This document shows positions 1 to 10,839 of a DNA stretch of 64,000 nt, in pieces. The translations under genes and the position numbers were made by a program. This stretch comes from Prorocentrum cordatum (lineage: Eukaryota > Sar > Dinophyceae > Prorocentrales > Prorocentraceae). Location of the stretch: NCBI GenBank assembly GCA_963575745.1, contig CAUYUJ010017875.1:7501-71500 (forward strand), given 5' to 3'. Each line of letters begins with the position of its first letter. Within the stretch, counting starts at the first letter, position 1. The notes below the pieces were generated by a model. It worked only from the letters and a program-made list of their open reading frames with translations. It was not told the DNA's origin and searched no databases.

Positions 1-245
1 ATCTTCCTCCTCCTCCTCCCTCCTCTTCTTTTTCCTCCTCCTGCGTCTCCTCACTCCTATCCTCATCCTGCCGCCCGCTATCCCTTCCTCCTTCTCGGCC
101 TCCACTGCCCCCCTCACTCACTGCATCCCCTCATTCCTCCGTCTCTCCCTCCTCTCTCTCTCTCTCTCTCTCTCTATCGCAGTCTCCCGGTCTATCTCTT
201 TCATAATTTGCCTCTGTCTCGTTTTCTCCCCACCTCTGCCAAACA
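1..245. repeat. Pyrimidine-rich TCC/TC low-complexity DNA
   Basis: C/T-rich sequence with interrupted TCC triplets and a short (TC)n run near 150-175. No coding potential is visible apart from the low-complexity translations expected of such DNA. Confidence 0.8.
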
Positions 246-249
246 GATT

Positions 250-475
250 AGCATCATCATCAGCATCAACATGATCATCATCCTCGTAATCATCAGCAGC
301 AGCATCATCATCATAATCGGCATCAGCATCATCATCATCAACAGCATCATCATCGTCATCAACATCATCCTCGTCATCATCGTAAGCATCATCATCACCA
401 TCATCATTACTATCATCATGAGCATCATCACCAACGTCATCACCGGCATCATCAGCAGCATCGGCATCGACATGG

Positions 476-511
<36 letters not shown>

Positions 512-1494
512 CCATCATCAGCAGCAGCACCAGCAGCACCAGCATCATCATCATCATCATCATCAGCAGCAGCATAAGCATCGTCGTCATCATCAGCAAC
601 ATCATCAGCATCATGATCATCGTCATCAGCAGCAGCAGCAGCGTCAGCATCATCATCATCAGCATCATCATCATCAACAGCAGCAGCATCATCAGCATCA
701 ATATCAGCATCATCACCATCATCATCAACAGCAGCAGCATCCGCATCTAATAATCAGCATCATCAACAGCAGCAGAACCATGATCAGCATCGTTACCGCC
801 ATCGCCATCGACATAGTCAGCATCAGCATCAGCATCATCATCATCATCAGCATCAGCATCAACATTATCATCATCACCATCATCCTCATCGTCATGCTCA
901 CCATCATCAGCACCAGCATCATCATCATCGTCATCAGCAGCATGATCATCATCAACATCATCATCAGCATCAGCATAAGCAGCATCATCATCATCACCAT
1001 CAGCATCATCATCATCAGCATCGTCGTCATCAGCAGCAGCAGCGTCAGCATCATCATCAGCACCATCATCACCACCATCATCAGCAGCAGCATCATCAGC
1101 AGCAGCAGCTCCGCATCAACGTCATCATCACCACTAGATTCGTCACCAGCAGCAGCAGCATCCGCATTAACATCAGCATCAGCATCGTCATCATCATCAG
1201 CAGCAGCATCCGCATCATCATCATAATCAGCATCATCAGCATTATCATCATCGTCGTTATCAGCGGCAGCAGCATGATCATCATCGTTATCGTCATCGCC
1301 ATCGCCATCGCCATCGTCAGCATCATCATCAGAATCATCAGCATCAGCATCAACAACAGTATCATCATCATCATCATCAGCAGCAGCAGCATCAACATCA
1401 TCACCACCATCATCACTATCATCACAAGCATCATCAGCATCATCATCATCATCGTCAGCATCATCATCAGCATCATCAGCATCATCATCATGTC
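250..1494. repeat. Imperfect CAT/CAG trinucleotide array, ~1.2 kb
   Basis: About 1.2 kb of interleaved CAT, CAG and CGT triplets. All frames are open over long stretches only because triplet repeats lack stops; the translations are runs of I/S, M/L or D/A. I regard it as a microsatellite and not as protein coding. Confidence 0.92.
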
Positions 1495-1674
1495 CCCCCT
1501 CCTCCCCAGCACCCTTGCCTTTCATCAAGCTGCATGTCCAAGGACGGGGCGGGAGAGGGGAAAAGAGACGAGGAGGAGCACGATGGAGAGAAGGAGGGGG
1601 GTGCACAGGGTGGAAAGACCAGGGGGAAAGTGAGGGAGGCGAGGGTGGAGGCGAGGAGGGGCGAGGAGTGAGGG

Positions 1675-1852
1675 GAGGCCTCCCTCCCCCTCTTCCTCCC
1701 CCCCTCCTCCTCCTCCTCCTCCTCCTCCTCCTCCTCCTCCTCCTCCTCCTCTTCCTCCTCCTCCTCCTCCTCCTCCTCCTCCTCCTCCTCCTCCTCCTCT
1801 TCCTGCTCCTCCTCCTCCTCCTCCTCCTCCTCCTGCTCCTCCTCCTCGCCGT
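1675..1852. repeat. (TCC)n microsatellite
   Basis: Almost pure TCC triplets with a few TTC and TGC interruptions, just upstream of the LINE remnant. The poly-Leu and poly-Glu reading frames across it are artefacts. Confidence 0.93.
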
Positions 1853-1970
1853 TCTGGCACAAGTGCTCTTGTATTTGTATTCACCAACGATTCAGAAAAG
1901 TTGGGTGGACGCGAGCCAGAGTGGCCCGGCTGCCATTTCCGATCCAGTCCCTTCAGGGCACGACGCTGCC

Positions 1971-2510
1971 ATGGCAGGTGGCAACTCGTGGTCGTCGAAG
2001 CAAGAGGGCCAGCGCCGTGATGCGGCCATTGCTGGGCCCAAGTGGAAGTGCGCGCACCCTGACTGCGGCTGCGCCAGGAACCTCGCCTGGTACTCTTGGC
2101 GCAAGCACTGCCACCGCCCCCGCAGTGAGGTCGCCCCTGTGGCGGGTTCGCAGCCTGGCGAGAGCGGCGGCAAGAGCTGACAGAACGGCGGCAACGCCCT
2201 CGCTCTGCTCGGCGGCTCATCGATGCCGCTCGACATCACGATCGCGGAGATCGATTTGCTTCTCGAGATGACCACCAAATTCGAGGATGAGGCCGCCAAA
2301 TCGCAATATCAGGCGTGGCGCAAGCAGAAGCAGGATGCGGAGAAGGGCCGTGAGGAGAAGCCCTTGGAGCGTCAGGCCAACGAGGCGCTCCAGCAAGTCC
2401 GCATCCTGGAGAAGCGTCTCAACCGCGAGCTCGACGTGCTGGAGAAGGCCCAGAACTGGCTCGACACGTGCACCACTGCTGCTGCCGACGCCCAGGCCAA
2501 GCTCGACTAG
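1971..2510 (+). pseudogene. LINE A, ORF1-like segment: Cys/His motif and coiled coil
   Basis: An ATG at 1971 opens a frame with a short Cys/His motif (WKCAHPDCGC, then CH about 15 residues on) followed by a basic Gly/Ser linker. A TGA at 2178-2180 interrupts it, and the same frame continues into a charged helical segment (2223-2510, beginning MPLDITIAEIDLLLEM) rich in E/K/Q/L heptads, consistent with a coiled coil. Dinoflagellate LINE ORF1 proteins commonly pair a zinc motif with a coiled coil, which is the basis of the call. A TAG ends the segment at 2508-2510, with coil-like sequence (QNKLRKLL) continuing in frame after it. The product would be a nucleic-acid-binding chaperone; this copy is broken by nonsense codons. 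Confidence 0.6.
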
Positions 2511-3222
2511 CAAAACAAGTTGCGCAAGCTCCTGTCGAGCATCCTGGCATCAGCATCCGCGACGTGCTGGCGGGGAAGCACGACGCCATCACCATCTCCG
2601 CTGATGAAGAGCTCCGGGCGCTCGACGACACCGACAACGAAGTGTCAGCCGTCGGGCTGAGTTGCGAGCAGGACTGGAGCCCCTCACCATAGACCTCTTC
2701 GCCAGCATGCTTAGCTCCATCGACAAGATCAAGCTGAGCACGCCGCCCACGCCAAGCTTGGCGACTCACCAGATGCTGCGGCCGTCGATGGAGCTGGCGC
2801 CGCAGCCAACGGAGAAGATGGAGGTGTACCCCATGATGCTGACGGCCGTCAGGAACGTACACCACCTGAACCTGCTGCCCCTGCAATCGACGTGCGTGAG
2901 CGTGCTCAATCTGTTCTCTCACCCTCGGCGACACTGGCCGAGGAGTCTCGGAAATGTTCCCCCCTCGCTCCTGTCACAGGCTCGTGTAGGGCCGTCGGAG
3001 GCGAGGGGGTACCTCTCACATGCTTACGTTTTGAATGCTGACTTCTCTCCTGCTATAGCGAGGCGTGTTCGCCTACCCGTCCCCAAAGAGCCCTCATTGG
3101 AGTGCTGCACTGGCCTCAGGGCCCCCGCTTGCTCGGACAGGTTTGAACTTTGTCTAGAGACCGCAAGTTGCACGGGATAGGGCAGTGCGAAGGCCTGGCT
3201 CTCCAGCACTTCAGCACACGTC
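2511..3222 (+). other. LINE A interior, no confident domain
   Basis: Lies between the coiled-coil segment and the endonuclease domain. Short open frames (for example 2662-3180) show no family signature I can recognise. Its place inside the LINE suggests decayed ORF1/ORF2 linker. Confidence 0.4.
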
Positions 3223-3822
3223 GTGTTTCTTCAGGACACTCACCTGGCTACCCATGACCAGGTGAGCGAGGCCTCCCAGAGGGCCTCTCGATCGCGCTGG
3301 AAATCACGATGTCCCCCGGCCTCCAGGGGTGGGGGCAACTGCTTCTCTGGTGGTGTGACTATGATGGTCAGGGACTTCTTGGGCTTGCATGATATGGAGG
3401 GTGGCCCATGCGCTGTTACACTTAGAGTTGCTGCAACTGTCGTTCAGACTCCAGGGGGTCTGGAGTTCTTGGCCGTCAGTGCGCATCTCAAGGACTCGGA
3501 GGGCCTCTCGGAGTACAATTTGGAGCTGCTGTCCTCCATAGGAGCCCTTATGTCGTCGTTCCAGGGTTCGTTCGTTGCTGGCGCTGATGGTCAGATGGAG
3601 CCCGAAGAGTTGGCAACGTCGGAACAAGTCAGCATCCTGCCTGCTAACATAATATATCCCGACGCTGCTGGTACGTGCACGGACACTTCTTCGCAGGGAG
3701 TCCGCAAGCTGGACTATTTCTTGGTGTCCATCGGTCTGTCCAAGGCCATCCAGAGTACTTCAGTATGTTTGGAGGCGGCGACGAAGCCGCACAAGCCAGT
3801 CCGTGTGCAGTTCTGTCGCTAG
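3223..3822 (+). pseudogene. LINE A, APE-type endonuclease domain of ORF2
   Basis: About 199 residues with the layout of a LINE apurinic-like endonuclease. It starts FLQDTHL (family pattern FLQETHL, with catalytic E changed to D), followed by a Gly-rich SGGV motif, then AVSAHLKDSEG, an N-rich helix, and near the end KLDYFLVS and HKPVRVQF (family patterns DYFLVS and SPHKPV). The usual GDWN motif reads GADGQ, so a metal-binding residue is altered and activity is doubtful. The enzyme would nick target DNA for target-primed reverse transcription. There is no start codon context of its own, as expected for the middle of an ORF2. Confidence 0.72.
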
Positions 3823-3840
3823 GTTGCCCAGCTTCAGGCA

Positions 3841-4557
3841 TTGGGATTTGTAAAAAAAAACCCTCTCCCTCTTGAATGTGCAACCGGCTCTGCACCTGAG
3901 CCACCGAGCTGGGACGCAAAGTTGGACTGCACTCAATACGGTATGGTTCTTGTCAGGTCTCAGGCCTCCAGGGGCACGATTCAAAAAACATCTCACCCGT
4001 CTCTATCGGATGTGGGCCGACAAAACGGAGTATGAGATTCGAGGGGATCGCCAGGTTGTTTTACCCGCGTTGGAGACCAGGGGCCGACTTCCTAAACTTG
4101 CGCGGGAAACGGTCCCCGACAAGGTTACAAGGGCGGCTCGGCAACCAGGCCTTTATTATGTCAGGTGCTTGGAGAGCACCGTCCGCGCCCTTCTCGCCGA
4201 AACTTTTCAGCACGGTGAGCGACAAGGATCAGCCCTTCACTCCGCAAACTTGCTGCTGGACCCGCCCAGCATCATCTGCGACAACCTTCGGGGAATGCTT
4301 GGATCTGCACTCGGAGATTCGAGCGTTCATCCAGGCTTGCATCGATTCTGCTCTTCCCTCTTGTACACAGGGCCCCTTGGTCAAGCAGCCCCCCGAGGCC
4401 AGGGAAAACCCCCTGCCCGCCCATGGGTCCGATTTGCTCGAGCAGATTTCCACGCTCCTTGGATCCTTCTCTCCGAGAAGGAGAAGGCGGCTGCGGACAA
4501 GCCCTGGCGGGCCTGACTGCTGGAAGGCATCGACTCGGGGGCCCGAAAGGTCCTCTG
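3841..4557 (+). pseudogene. LINE A, ORF2 linker between endonuclease and RT
   Basis: The frame at 3872-4516 carries a helical, Arg/Leu-rich sequence with a WADKTEYEI motif. This fits the region that joins the endonuclease to the reverse transcriptase in dinoflagellate LINEs (often containing PPPSWD followed by EWAD-like helices; here PPSWDAKLD appears in an adjacent frame at about 3900). Reading frames alternate, which indicates indels. A foldback element interrupts the ORF immediately downstream. Confidence 0.5.
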
Positions 4558-4735
4558 CTAGGTCGGGGGTGCCCCCCTACAGGCGGATTTTGGACGAAAA
4601 TTTGCTTAGGAAAGAAATAAAATAAAAAACATTCAAACAAATGTTCGAAAAGAGTCGAAAATTCATCCCCACACAATTTTGTTGTCTATTTTTGAATATT
4701 CCTCCTGTAGAGGGACGTGCCCGACTGAAGTCCAC
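4558..4735. mobile_element. Foldback/MITE-like element, copy 1 (inside LINE A)
   Basis: The left part reads GGTCGGGGGTGCCCCCCTAC then AGGCGGATTTTGG; the right part reads TTTTTGAATATTCCTCCTG then TAGAGGGACGTGCCCGACT. The right arm is approximately the inverse of the left, around an AT-rich centre. A better preserved relative lies at 33025-33201. It splits the LINE ORF2 between linker and RT, so it is either a later insertion or part of a shared repeat. Confidence 0.55.
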
Positions 4736-5074
4736 TGGCGGACCCGTGACGTGGGCCCGTGGAAGCCCACCGCCGCCACCCTCTCGGCCAGCGGGCTCGC
4801 GCTGTCTGACCCTCAGTCGCCCTTGCGGTCGGAGGCCAGTCGCTCCAACAGGCTCTGGCAGGCCGAGAGGGAGCCTCCGCTTCGTCTTTGACCCCCGCCC
4901 CCACCGGCGTCAGGCGCGGTTCCGGGCTCGTCTTGGTCGGGATCTTCGCCCCCTGGGCCCTGCGATTCGAAGTGCCTGGATCCGCTCCCTCTCGAGCCCC
5001 CAGGTGCGCTTCGGAGAGCTTCCAGGTCTTATCCCAAGGGGACGGCTTTCAGTGCGAGTGCGGATGGATTCCAC

Positions 5075-6502
5075 ATGCGCCACTACGCCGCGATGTCCGA
5101 CGGAGCCCTCATCGTCCTCAGATCTGTTTACAGCATCATGGATGCTACGTCGGTCGCTCCTCATCACGTTCGCTCTCTCATGATATCTCTTCTCCCTAAG
5201 CAGGTGGGTGGATGGCGGCCTAATGGTCTCTTCTCTTCCTCTTATCGGCTCTATGGTCGTCTTCGTCGTCCAAATGCTGTCACTTGGGAGAATGAGATGA
5301 ATCGCTCTCACCTTGCGGCAGGCGCTTTCATAGGTGCGGCAGACATGGTCTGGCACCAAGTGGTAAAGTCTGAGTTTGCCACTTGCTCTCGTGGGCCTGG
5401 TGTCGCTTGCTCTGTGCTGTGGGACTTATATAAGTGCTGTGAATTGCTCGATCTGAACCAGCTCCAACTACGTTGTGACCTCCTCGGGCTTCCGTGTCAG
5501 ATCTCCAGACTTGCCACCACGATGTATCGGAGCCCCAGGTGGGTCAGCATCGGAGGGATGCTCGAGGGGCCGTCTTTCGCCAGTCATGGGGTTGTGGCTG
5601 GAGACTCGTTCGCGACGTCGTTCGTGCGTGCGTACATTATCCCCAGCATCGGCCTCCTCTCCCCCTCGGTTAAGGACTCGCTCGACATAGCTATATATAT
5701 ATATATATATATATATACATGCACACACATACAGGTCGACGACTACAGTTTGCAGCCCACAGGCAGCGAGCGCACAGTGATTTTTAACATATTGGCGGGA
5801 GCCTCCCAGTTGCACGCAGTGGCGTCCGACGATAGGAGGTGTCTTGTCTCCGAAGAGAAAGAGCCTCGCTTGTGTGTTCCTCGCAGGAGAGCGGGCTCCA
5901 AGAGGTCAGGCGACTGCTCGGAAAGGTCTGGGCAGTTCTGCCCCAGAGACGAGCACTGCAGTCAGCCTTGGCGTGGACGACGCGGCAAGACTGCCTTTGG
6001 CGACTGGCTGGTGAGCGTTTCTTATTCGGCGTTTCGACATTGGGCGGCAAGGCGGGGGGGGTCTGGCTCCAGACCTCTGCTGAATGCGACTGTTTGCAAG
6101 AATGCGGCCTCTGGGGGAGATTCCACCCGGTCGAAACAGGCGCCAGAAAACGGCCAAGATCTACTCCGTGGGGTGGGGGGTGGAGGGGGGGGGGTGCGAG
6201 GGCCCGCGCCGATCGGCACAACGAGGAATAAAAAAACGATCACCTGGCCGCGGCGTCAAGCTTCAGAAGCGCGTCCAATCCTTCAAGAAGCGAGTTTTGA
6301 GGCTGAAGCACATCGGTTCTGTGTTGGGCCGGCGTCACTCCAAGGAGGCCTCCGCGACTGGGCTCCCTTGGCTGGGGCCACGTACGCCTCCGAGGTCCAC
6401 GGGGTCTCCGAGCGTGAGCTCGCGAGGCTTCGACGAAGTCTCGGACGTGTCTTGAAACCCTCTTCGGGGATGAGAAGCCTTACCCCCCCTCCTCATACTT
6501 GA
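5075..6502 (+). pseudogene. LINE A, reverse transcriptase domain
   Basis: A 475-codon open frame. The first half is a non-LTR RT: residues 35-66 carry the fingers motif (LLPKQVGGWRPNGLF, then an R-rich YRLYGRLRRP). Motif A has WDLY with D117, motif B has AGDSFATSF near 175-183, and motif C is VDDYSLQ at 221-223. The residues just before motif C are replaced by a TA/CA microsatellite encoding IYIYIY. Family motif C is usually YVDD. The second half (after about residue 260) is compositionally odd and probably runs out of frame; thumb sequence may sit in neighbouring frames. It would copy LINE RNA at the nicked target. The element as a whole is not functional. Confidence 0.75.
5691..5730. repeat. 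(TA)n-(CA)n microsatellite inside the LINE RT
   Basis: About 13 TA dinucleotides followed by CATGCACACACATACA. It keeps the frame open and lies directly 5' of the RT catalytic motif. Confidence 0.95.
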
Positions 6503-7080
6503 AGGAGACCCTGGCTGGCATGCCGCAGTTCTGCCTGTCATGCGCTACGCCAGGGAAGCGTGAGCTAACCAAGTTCGCGCATTCAAGCACCCGTTGTTAT
6601 GTTGCTGCTCCTCGTTCGTCTTGGAAGCGATCTTTACCCCTGGGCTGTCTGATGGCGATCGTCGTGCTAACTTATCCTGGAAGACGGTTCGAGTTCCCAT
6701 CGGGGCCATGCGGTCATCCCTGGAACGAATTGGTTGGAGTTTGCGGTCGTTTACTGTGTACGATTTTGGTGAAGTCCTGGGCCTTACTACTTACTCCCTT
6801 TTCGCTCGTCAAGAAAGCTCGAAGGGATGGAGTGCTACAGCAGCTCCAGCGTAAATCAGGTCAATCATTTGGGTTGAAAGATAGATTGTGCAACGATGTT
6901 GTTGAGGCTGCCCTGCGCTCCTGCAAGTTCACGACTGTCGAGAAGGGCTGCATCCGTGGTATGTGCTGTGGAGCTGCATGGTCGTGCGATCGTGCTATTG
7001 CCTGTAGGCGCCAGCTGTCCTCGGACGTGTGTCCGTTGCACAAGGCTGCTCCCGACTCTATCATGCATCGGATGTGGTGA
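6499..7080 (+). pseudogene. LINE A, ORF2 region with C2H2-type zinc motif after RT
   Basis: A 193-codon frame ending at a TGA (7078-7080). Its 3' part has the pattern FGLKDRLCNDVVEAAL...GCIRGMCCGAAWSCDRA...CPLHKAAPDSIMHRMW. Dinoflagellate LINEs carry CPLC-x-HR-W zinc motifs at this position, and LINE B (30970-31581) has the intact form CELCGAPTDSIFHRLWMC. After the TGA the same frame continues in register (CPCAQEFRDELA) to the RNase H segment, so the stop is a single nonsense change in otherwise continuous coding sequence. Confidence 0.62.
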
Positions 7081-7790
7081 TGTCCCTGCGCGCAAGAGTT
7101 CCGAGACGAACTTGCTGCTAGTGGCATCCAGGAGGCAGCCCGCGCCATCGACCCCTCATGCCAAGCCAGTCTAGCTCTTTTCGCCAAGGGCATGTTCCCC
7201 CATCCTGGAGATATGTGGCCACGGCCCCGTGCTGCAGATGGTATGGCTGTTCCCTGGGAAGGTGACCCTGATCGACAAGACACGTGCATCTCAGGTGACG
7301 TGTTCATGGACGGTAGTTGCCGCAAGCATATCATTAGAGAATTGTCCCTAGCAAGTTGTGGGTTTACAGCCCTTTCCGAGACTGGTGAGTTGCTAGTTTC
7401 CATATATGGGCCTACGTGGCCCCCACCTCCCCCAAACCAGCCAAGCGAGGGAGTCTGGGGTTTTCGAGGTTGCCTCCCAGTGCCTAGAGGGCCCTGGAAG
7501 AGGACACTCTGACTGCTCCAACGTTGTCCGTGCTTTCGGATAGCCCAGGGCCCTGAAACTTTCGTACCGTCGTCCGCACTCTGGCATGATGGTGGCATCT
7601 CTTTCTGCGCCGTGGGAGCCGATCGTCAAGGTAAAAGCTCACGTTCGGGACTCTGACGATCTCACCCCACTGCAGTTGTTTTAACAAGCGCGGCGACGAT
7701 GCCGCCGACGCTGCAGCGAAGGCTGGCTTGGCCCAGCACCCTGACGCGTCTCCGCAGATGCATGATGATTTGTCCTTTCAGATTTGAGTG
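7081..7790 (+). pseudogene. LINE A, RNase H-like domain
   Basis: The frame from 7081 reads FAKGMFPHPGDMWPRP and then GDVFMDGSC (first acidic RNase H residue within a DGS motif) before diverging near 7450. Later RNase H blocks are seen in other frames: a DCSNVVRAF stretch near 7515, KVKAH near 7630, and RGDDAADAAAKAGL near 7690-7735. The order of blocks matches an RNase H fold broken by at least two frameshifts. Its role would be removal of LINE RNA from the RNA/DNA hybrid. Confidence 0.65.
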
Positions 7791-7883
7791 GCCAAGGCTG
7801 CTCCGAGTCTCGGAGCGAAGATCATGCCGATGTGGCTTCATCTCGACCTCAGCGGTGTCGCGCTGGCCAAGGCTCCCAGATAG

Positions 7884-8288
7884 GTGCAGTCGGCCGCGGC
7901 TGCTACTTTTATTAATGCATGGGAGTGGTGCCGCACGTATTGGAGATGCAGAGTGTGCCTTCGGATGCGAAGGCAGGCGGAGTTTGTTTTCGGAGCTTCG
8001 CCCATGCCCGACCAGGAAGGATGTTCTGGAGTTGTGCCCCCCAGCCTCTTGGGTGCGGGCGTTCTCAGACATAGGCTGATCTCGTTTCAGTGTTCGGACG
8101 ATTCCCCTTTGTTCGTTTGTGTGAGCTGCAAGGCGGTTTCGACCCTGGGACCCCTGGCGCTCCTGGGCACGCAGTGCGCCCACCCTACCAGGGACAATAC
8201 TGAGCGGTGGAAGTACAGGACATGCAAAGGCAAGCATCCCAGGCTGAGCCACCAAACCGTTTTCCGAGTCTGCCCCTGTCGAGTTTGA
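7884..8288 (+). pseudogene. LINE A, C-terminal cysteine-rich domain
   Basis: The frame ends in a Cys pattern (CVSCKAVSTLGPLALLGTQC, then further Cys) that parallels the C-terminal segment of LINE B (CISCKSYSSHGRFRGLLVKC at about 30000-30200 on the other strand). Family function is unknown; it resembles a zinc ribbon following RNase H in dinoflagellate LINEs. It stops at 8286-8288, five bases before the next element's open frame. Confidence 0.6.
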
Positions 8289-8292
8289 CGCT

Positions 8293-9860
8293 ATGCTGCG
8301 TGCTATGTGTACCCATGTTCTCCGAGGGTGCAAGCACAAGCTTCACCAGCAATACGGTCACACGAAGAGTTCAAACATGTATGGTCTTATATCGCTGGCT
8401 TTGAAACAACTTGCTGAATTGGATTGGGTCCCCGTGCTGACTGACAAGGACGGGGGTTCGGCGCTCGTCCGAAAAGGCGTGCTGGAGCAGATCCATTCTT
8501 CAGCACTCGCGGGTCCGCAGTATGAAGAGATTTCTCCATTGAACATCCGCTGGTGGCAGCTGTGTGATCACTACTCTAGCTTGGTCAAGAGAACTCACGA
8601 GATCGAGCCGGACACAGACGCGCGCTCCCTGCTGCAGAGCTTGACGGGTGGAGTCCCCAGGTTTGCGACGTCAGTAGGGGAGACGATCCAAACCCACAAA
8701 AATCCAGGTGACGTCTCTTTCCGTATTCTGCATACCAGGAAGGACCATTCGTTTAAGGGTCTTGGGGCTTGGGTAGCTCGCCGGTTTCGTGAATCACTTG
8801 CAGTCAAACCACACCTTCTCTCAAGCACAGAAGATCTCATCAATATATTGAATAGCATGTCTTTCCCCAGTGACGCATTGTTCATACGATACGACGTCCG
8901 AGACTTCTTCATGTCTGGAGGTATCAACGAACTCGTGCGTGGTGCTGTCGCTGTTGCACCCCAGGCTCTTGGGGAGATCATGGGCGATGCGGCAGAGTTC
9001 CTCTTGAGCAACCAGTACGTCCAGTCCAGGTTCTACGATGACAGAATTTGGGAGGTGAAGGTCGGTTCTGGGATGGGGATGAACTTCTCTGGGGATTTGT
9101 CGGACGCGGGATTCTACCACAGCTTGGAGCATTCTAGAGTGAATGATCGGGTCTGGATGTCCAGCAGGGGGCTCTTGTTGTACGTAAGGTTCAAGGATGA
9201 CATCCTGATCATCACTGAGGCGAGCCTCGCGCCTTTCTGGCATGTGCACGAATTGGCTTGTGACAAGCAATCGTAGCAGCTTCAAGTGTAAGTTAGAGGA
9301 AACCGCCGTGCATGGAATAGACGTGTTAGACATACAAATGTTCAAGGATCATGATTTTGCCTCTACCGGAAAACTAGCATACAAACCAATATGAAAAAAG
9401 ACCAGCTTGGGCATTCCATTGTCTATTTTTTCGGAGCACCCCCGAGGCATCCACGCTTCCTGGCCGTTTGCAGAGCTGGGGCGTCTCCACCGTCATTCTT
9501 CCACCCTCCAGCTAAGCTTGGAGGCCAGAGGAGTGTTAATCGAGCGTCTCAGCCAGTATGGATTTCCGAAGTCCTTCATCCAATTTCTGCATGCCTGGTC
9601 CCCTAAACGTGCTAGACCCACCGCCTGTCCTGCCCCCACTACCAAAATGTGGGTGCGAGTCCCATACCACAGAGTTTGGGCGTCGGCTGGTCTAGCGAAA
9701 TTGTTTAATGAGTTTCTATCCCTGGACATCCCTAGGAGCATTTGTGTGCAGTATCTAGGGTCTCCTCTAGATACAAGGCCTGCATGGGTTCTGCGGCAGG
9801 CACCTTTTGCTCAGTTGGTCCAGAGATTCTCGCACAGTCACGTGACACTGTGCTAATTTG
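8293..9860 (+). pseudogene. Penelope-like reverse transcriptase remnant
   Basis: The 327-codon frame at 8293-9276 has RT blocks in Penelope style: SFRILHTRKDHSFKGLGAWV, then LLSSTEDLINIL, motif A RYDVRDFF, motif B-like GSGMGMNFSGDLSDAGFYHSLE, and motif C YVRFKDDILII. A one-base frame change near 9260-9280 leads to SSFKCKLEETAVHGIDVLDIQMF and KLAYKPI, a TGA at 9391-9393, then KKTSLGIPLSIFSEHP and a conserved-looking tail to 9856. The order (SFKxxLE, LDxxI, YKPT, HPxxIH) matches the Penelope-like RT C-terminus. No GIY-YIG endonuclease was found. Spacing and motif form argue against LINE or LTR RT. It is inactive because of the frameshift and nonsense codon. Confidence 0.72.
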
Positions 9861-10420
9861 TTGGAGGTTGGTTGGGTGTGGACGGTGGTCCTTGCTTACT
9901 TACTCTTTTCACGACATGCCTGTAGCAGCATTTGGCTCGGGGTTCTCACCGCGCCCCAGGCCCACGCGCAGCCACAGCGGACTGCGTCGTGCCCATTTGA
10001 GTAGTTCTCAGGTGGCGAGCCGAAAAGCGTGTTAACAAATCGTGCGTTTTGACGTCGCTGTCATCACATCGCCGGTCAGGTGCAGCTGGCTGTTCCTCCT
10101 CCCAGGCTACAGGTCGGTCCAGTGCGGCGTGCCCAGGGCCTGCGCCCGAGGAGAGGGGGGGAGTCCACGACTCCAGTGTTTTTGGCGCTGGGGAGGAGGC
10201 TTCGAGTTTCCTCTTTGGCTCTTCTCCTGGTCCCCTCTGGTCAAAGATGCTGCTCGTGTAAGGTCAGCGGGGTCTAGTGACTCCGACTGAGCCTTTGGGT
10301 CCTTGGGGTGTCCGTCCGTCGTTTTCGTGTCGGTCAGGGCTTGGTCATTCAGCGGTGCCAGACAACCTGGCATTGAATTCAACCCTGGCGAGCACTCTCC
10401 AGGGAACGGTTCATGTTTAA
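9861..10420. other. Intergenic, nothing recognised
   Basis: GC-rich sequence with short open frames and no domain signature. It ends in a short A-run (about 10410-10417, TTTAAAAAAAACC) before the TCC array. Confidence 0.5.
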
Positions 10421-10765
10421 AAAAAACCTCCTCCTCCTCCTCCTCCTCCTCCTCCTCCTCCTCCTCCTCCTCCTCCTCCCCTCCCTCCTCCTCCGCCTCT
10501 CCTCCTCCTCCTCCTCCTCTCTCCTCCTCCTCCTCCTCCTTCCTCCTCCTCCTCCTCCTCCTCCTCACCCTCCTCCTCCTCCTCCTCCTCCCCCTCCCCC
10601 CTTCCTCCTCCTCCTCCTCTCATCCTCCTCCTCCTCCTCCTCCTCCTCCTTCCTCCTCCTCTCCTCCTCCTCTCCTCCCTCCTCCTCCTCCTCCTCTCTC
10701 CTCCTCCTCCTCCTCTCCTCCCTCCTCCCCTCCTCCTCCTCCTCCTCCTCCTCCTCCTCCCCTTA
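10421..10765. repeat. (TCC)n microsatellite
   Basis: Imperfect TCC array. Long poly-Ser, poly-Leu and poly-Glu frames here are artefacts. A short GGA run on the same strand follows at 10800-10835. Confidence 0.93.
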
Positions 10766-10839
10766 CCTCTGCCCTCCGCAGCCAAGCAAGAGGCAAGAGG
10801 TGGAGGAGGAGGAGGAGGAGGAGGAGGAGGAGGTGGGGG

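Noticed and set aside
250-1606. Long open frames over the CAT/CAG array
   Set aside because: All frames are open because the triplets lack stops; peptides are single-residue runs with no domain.
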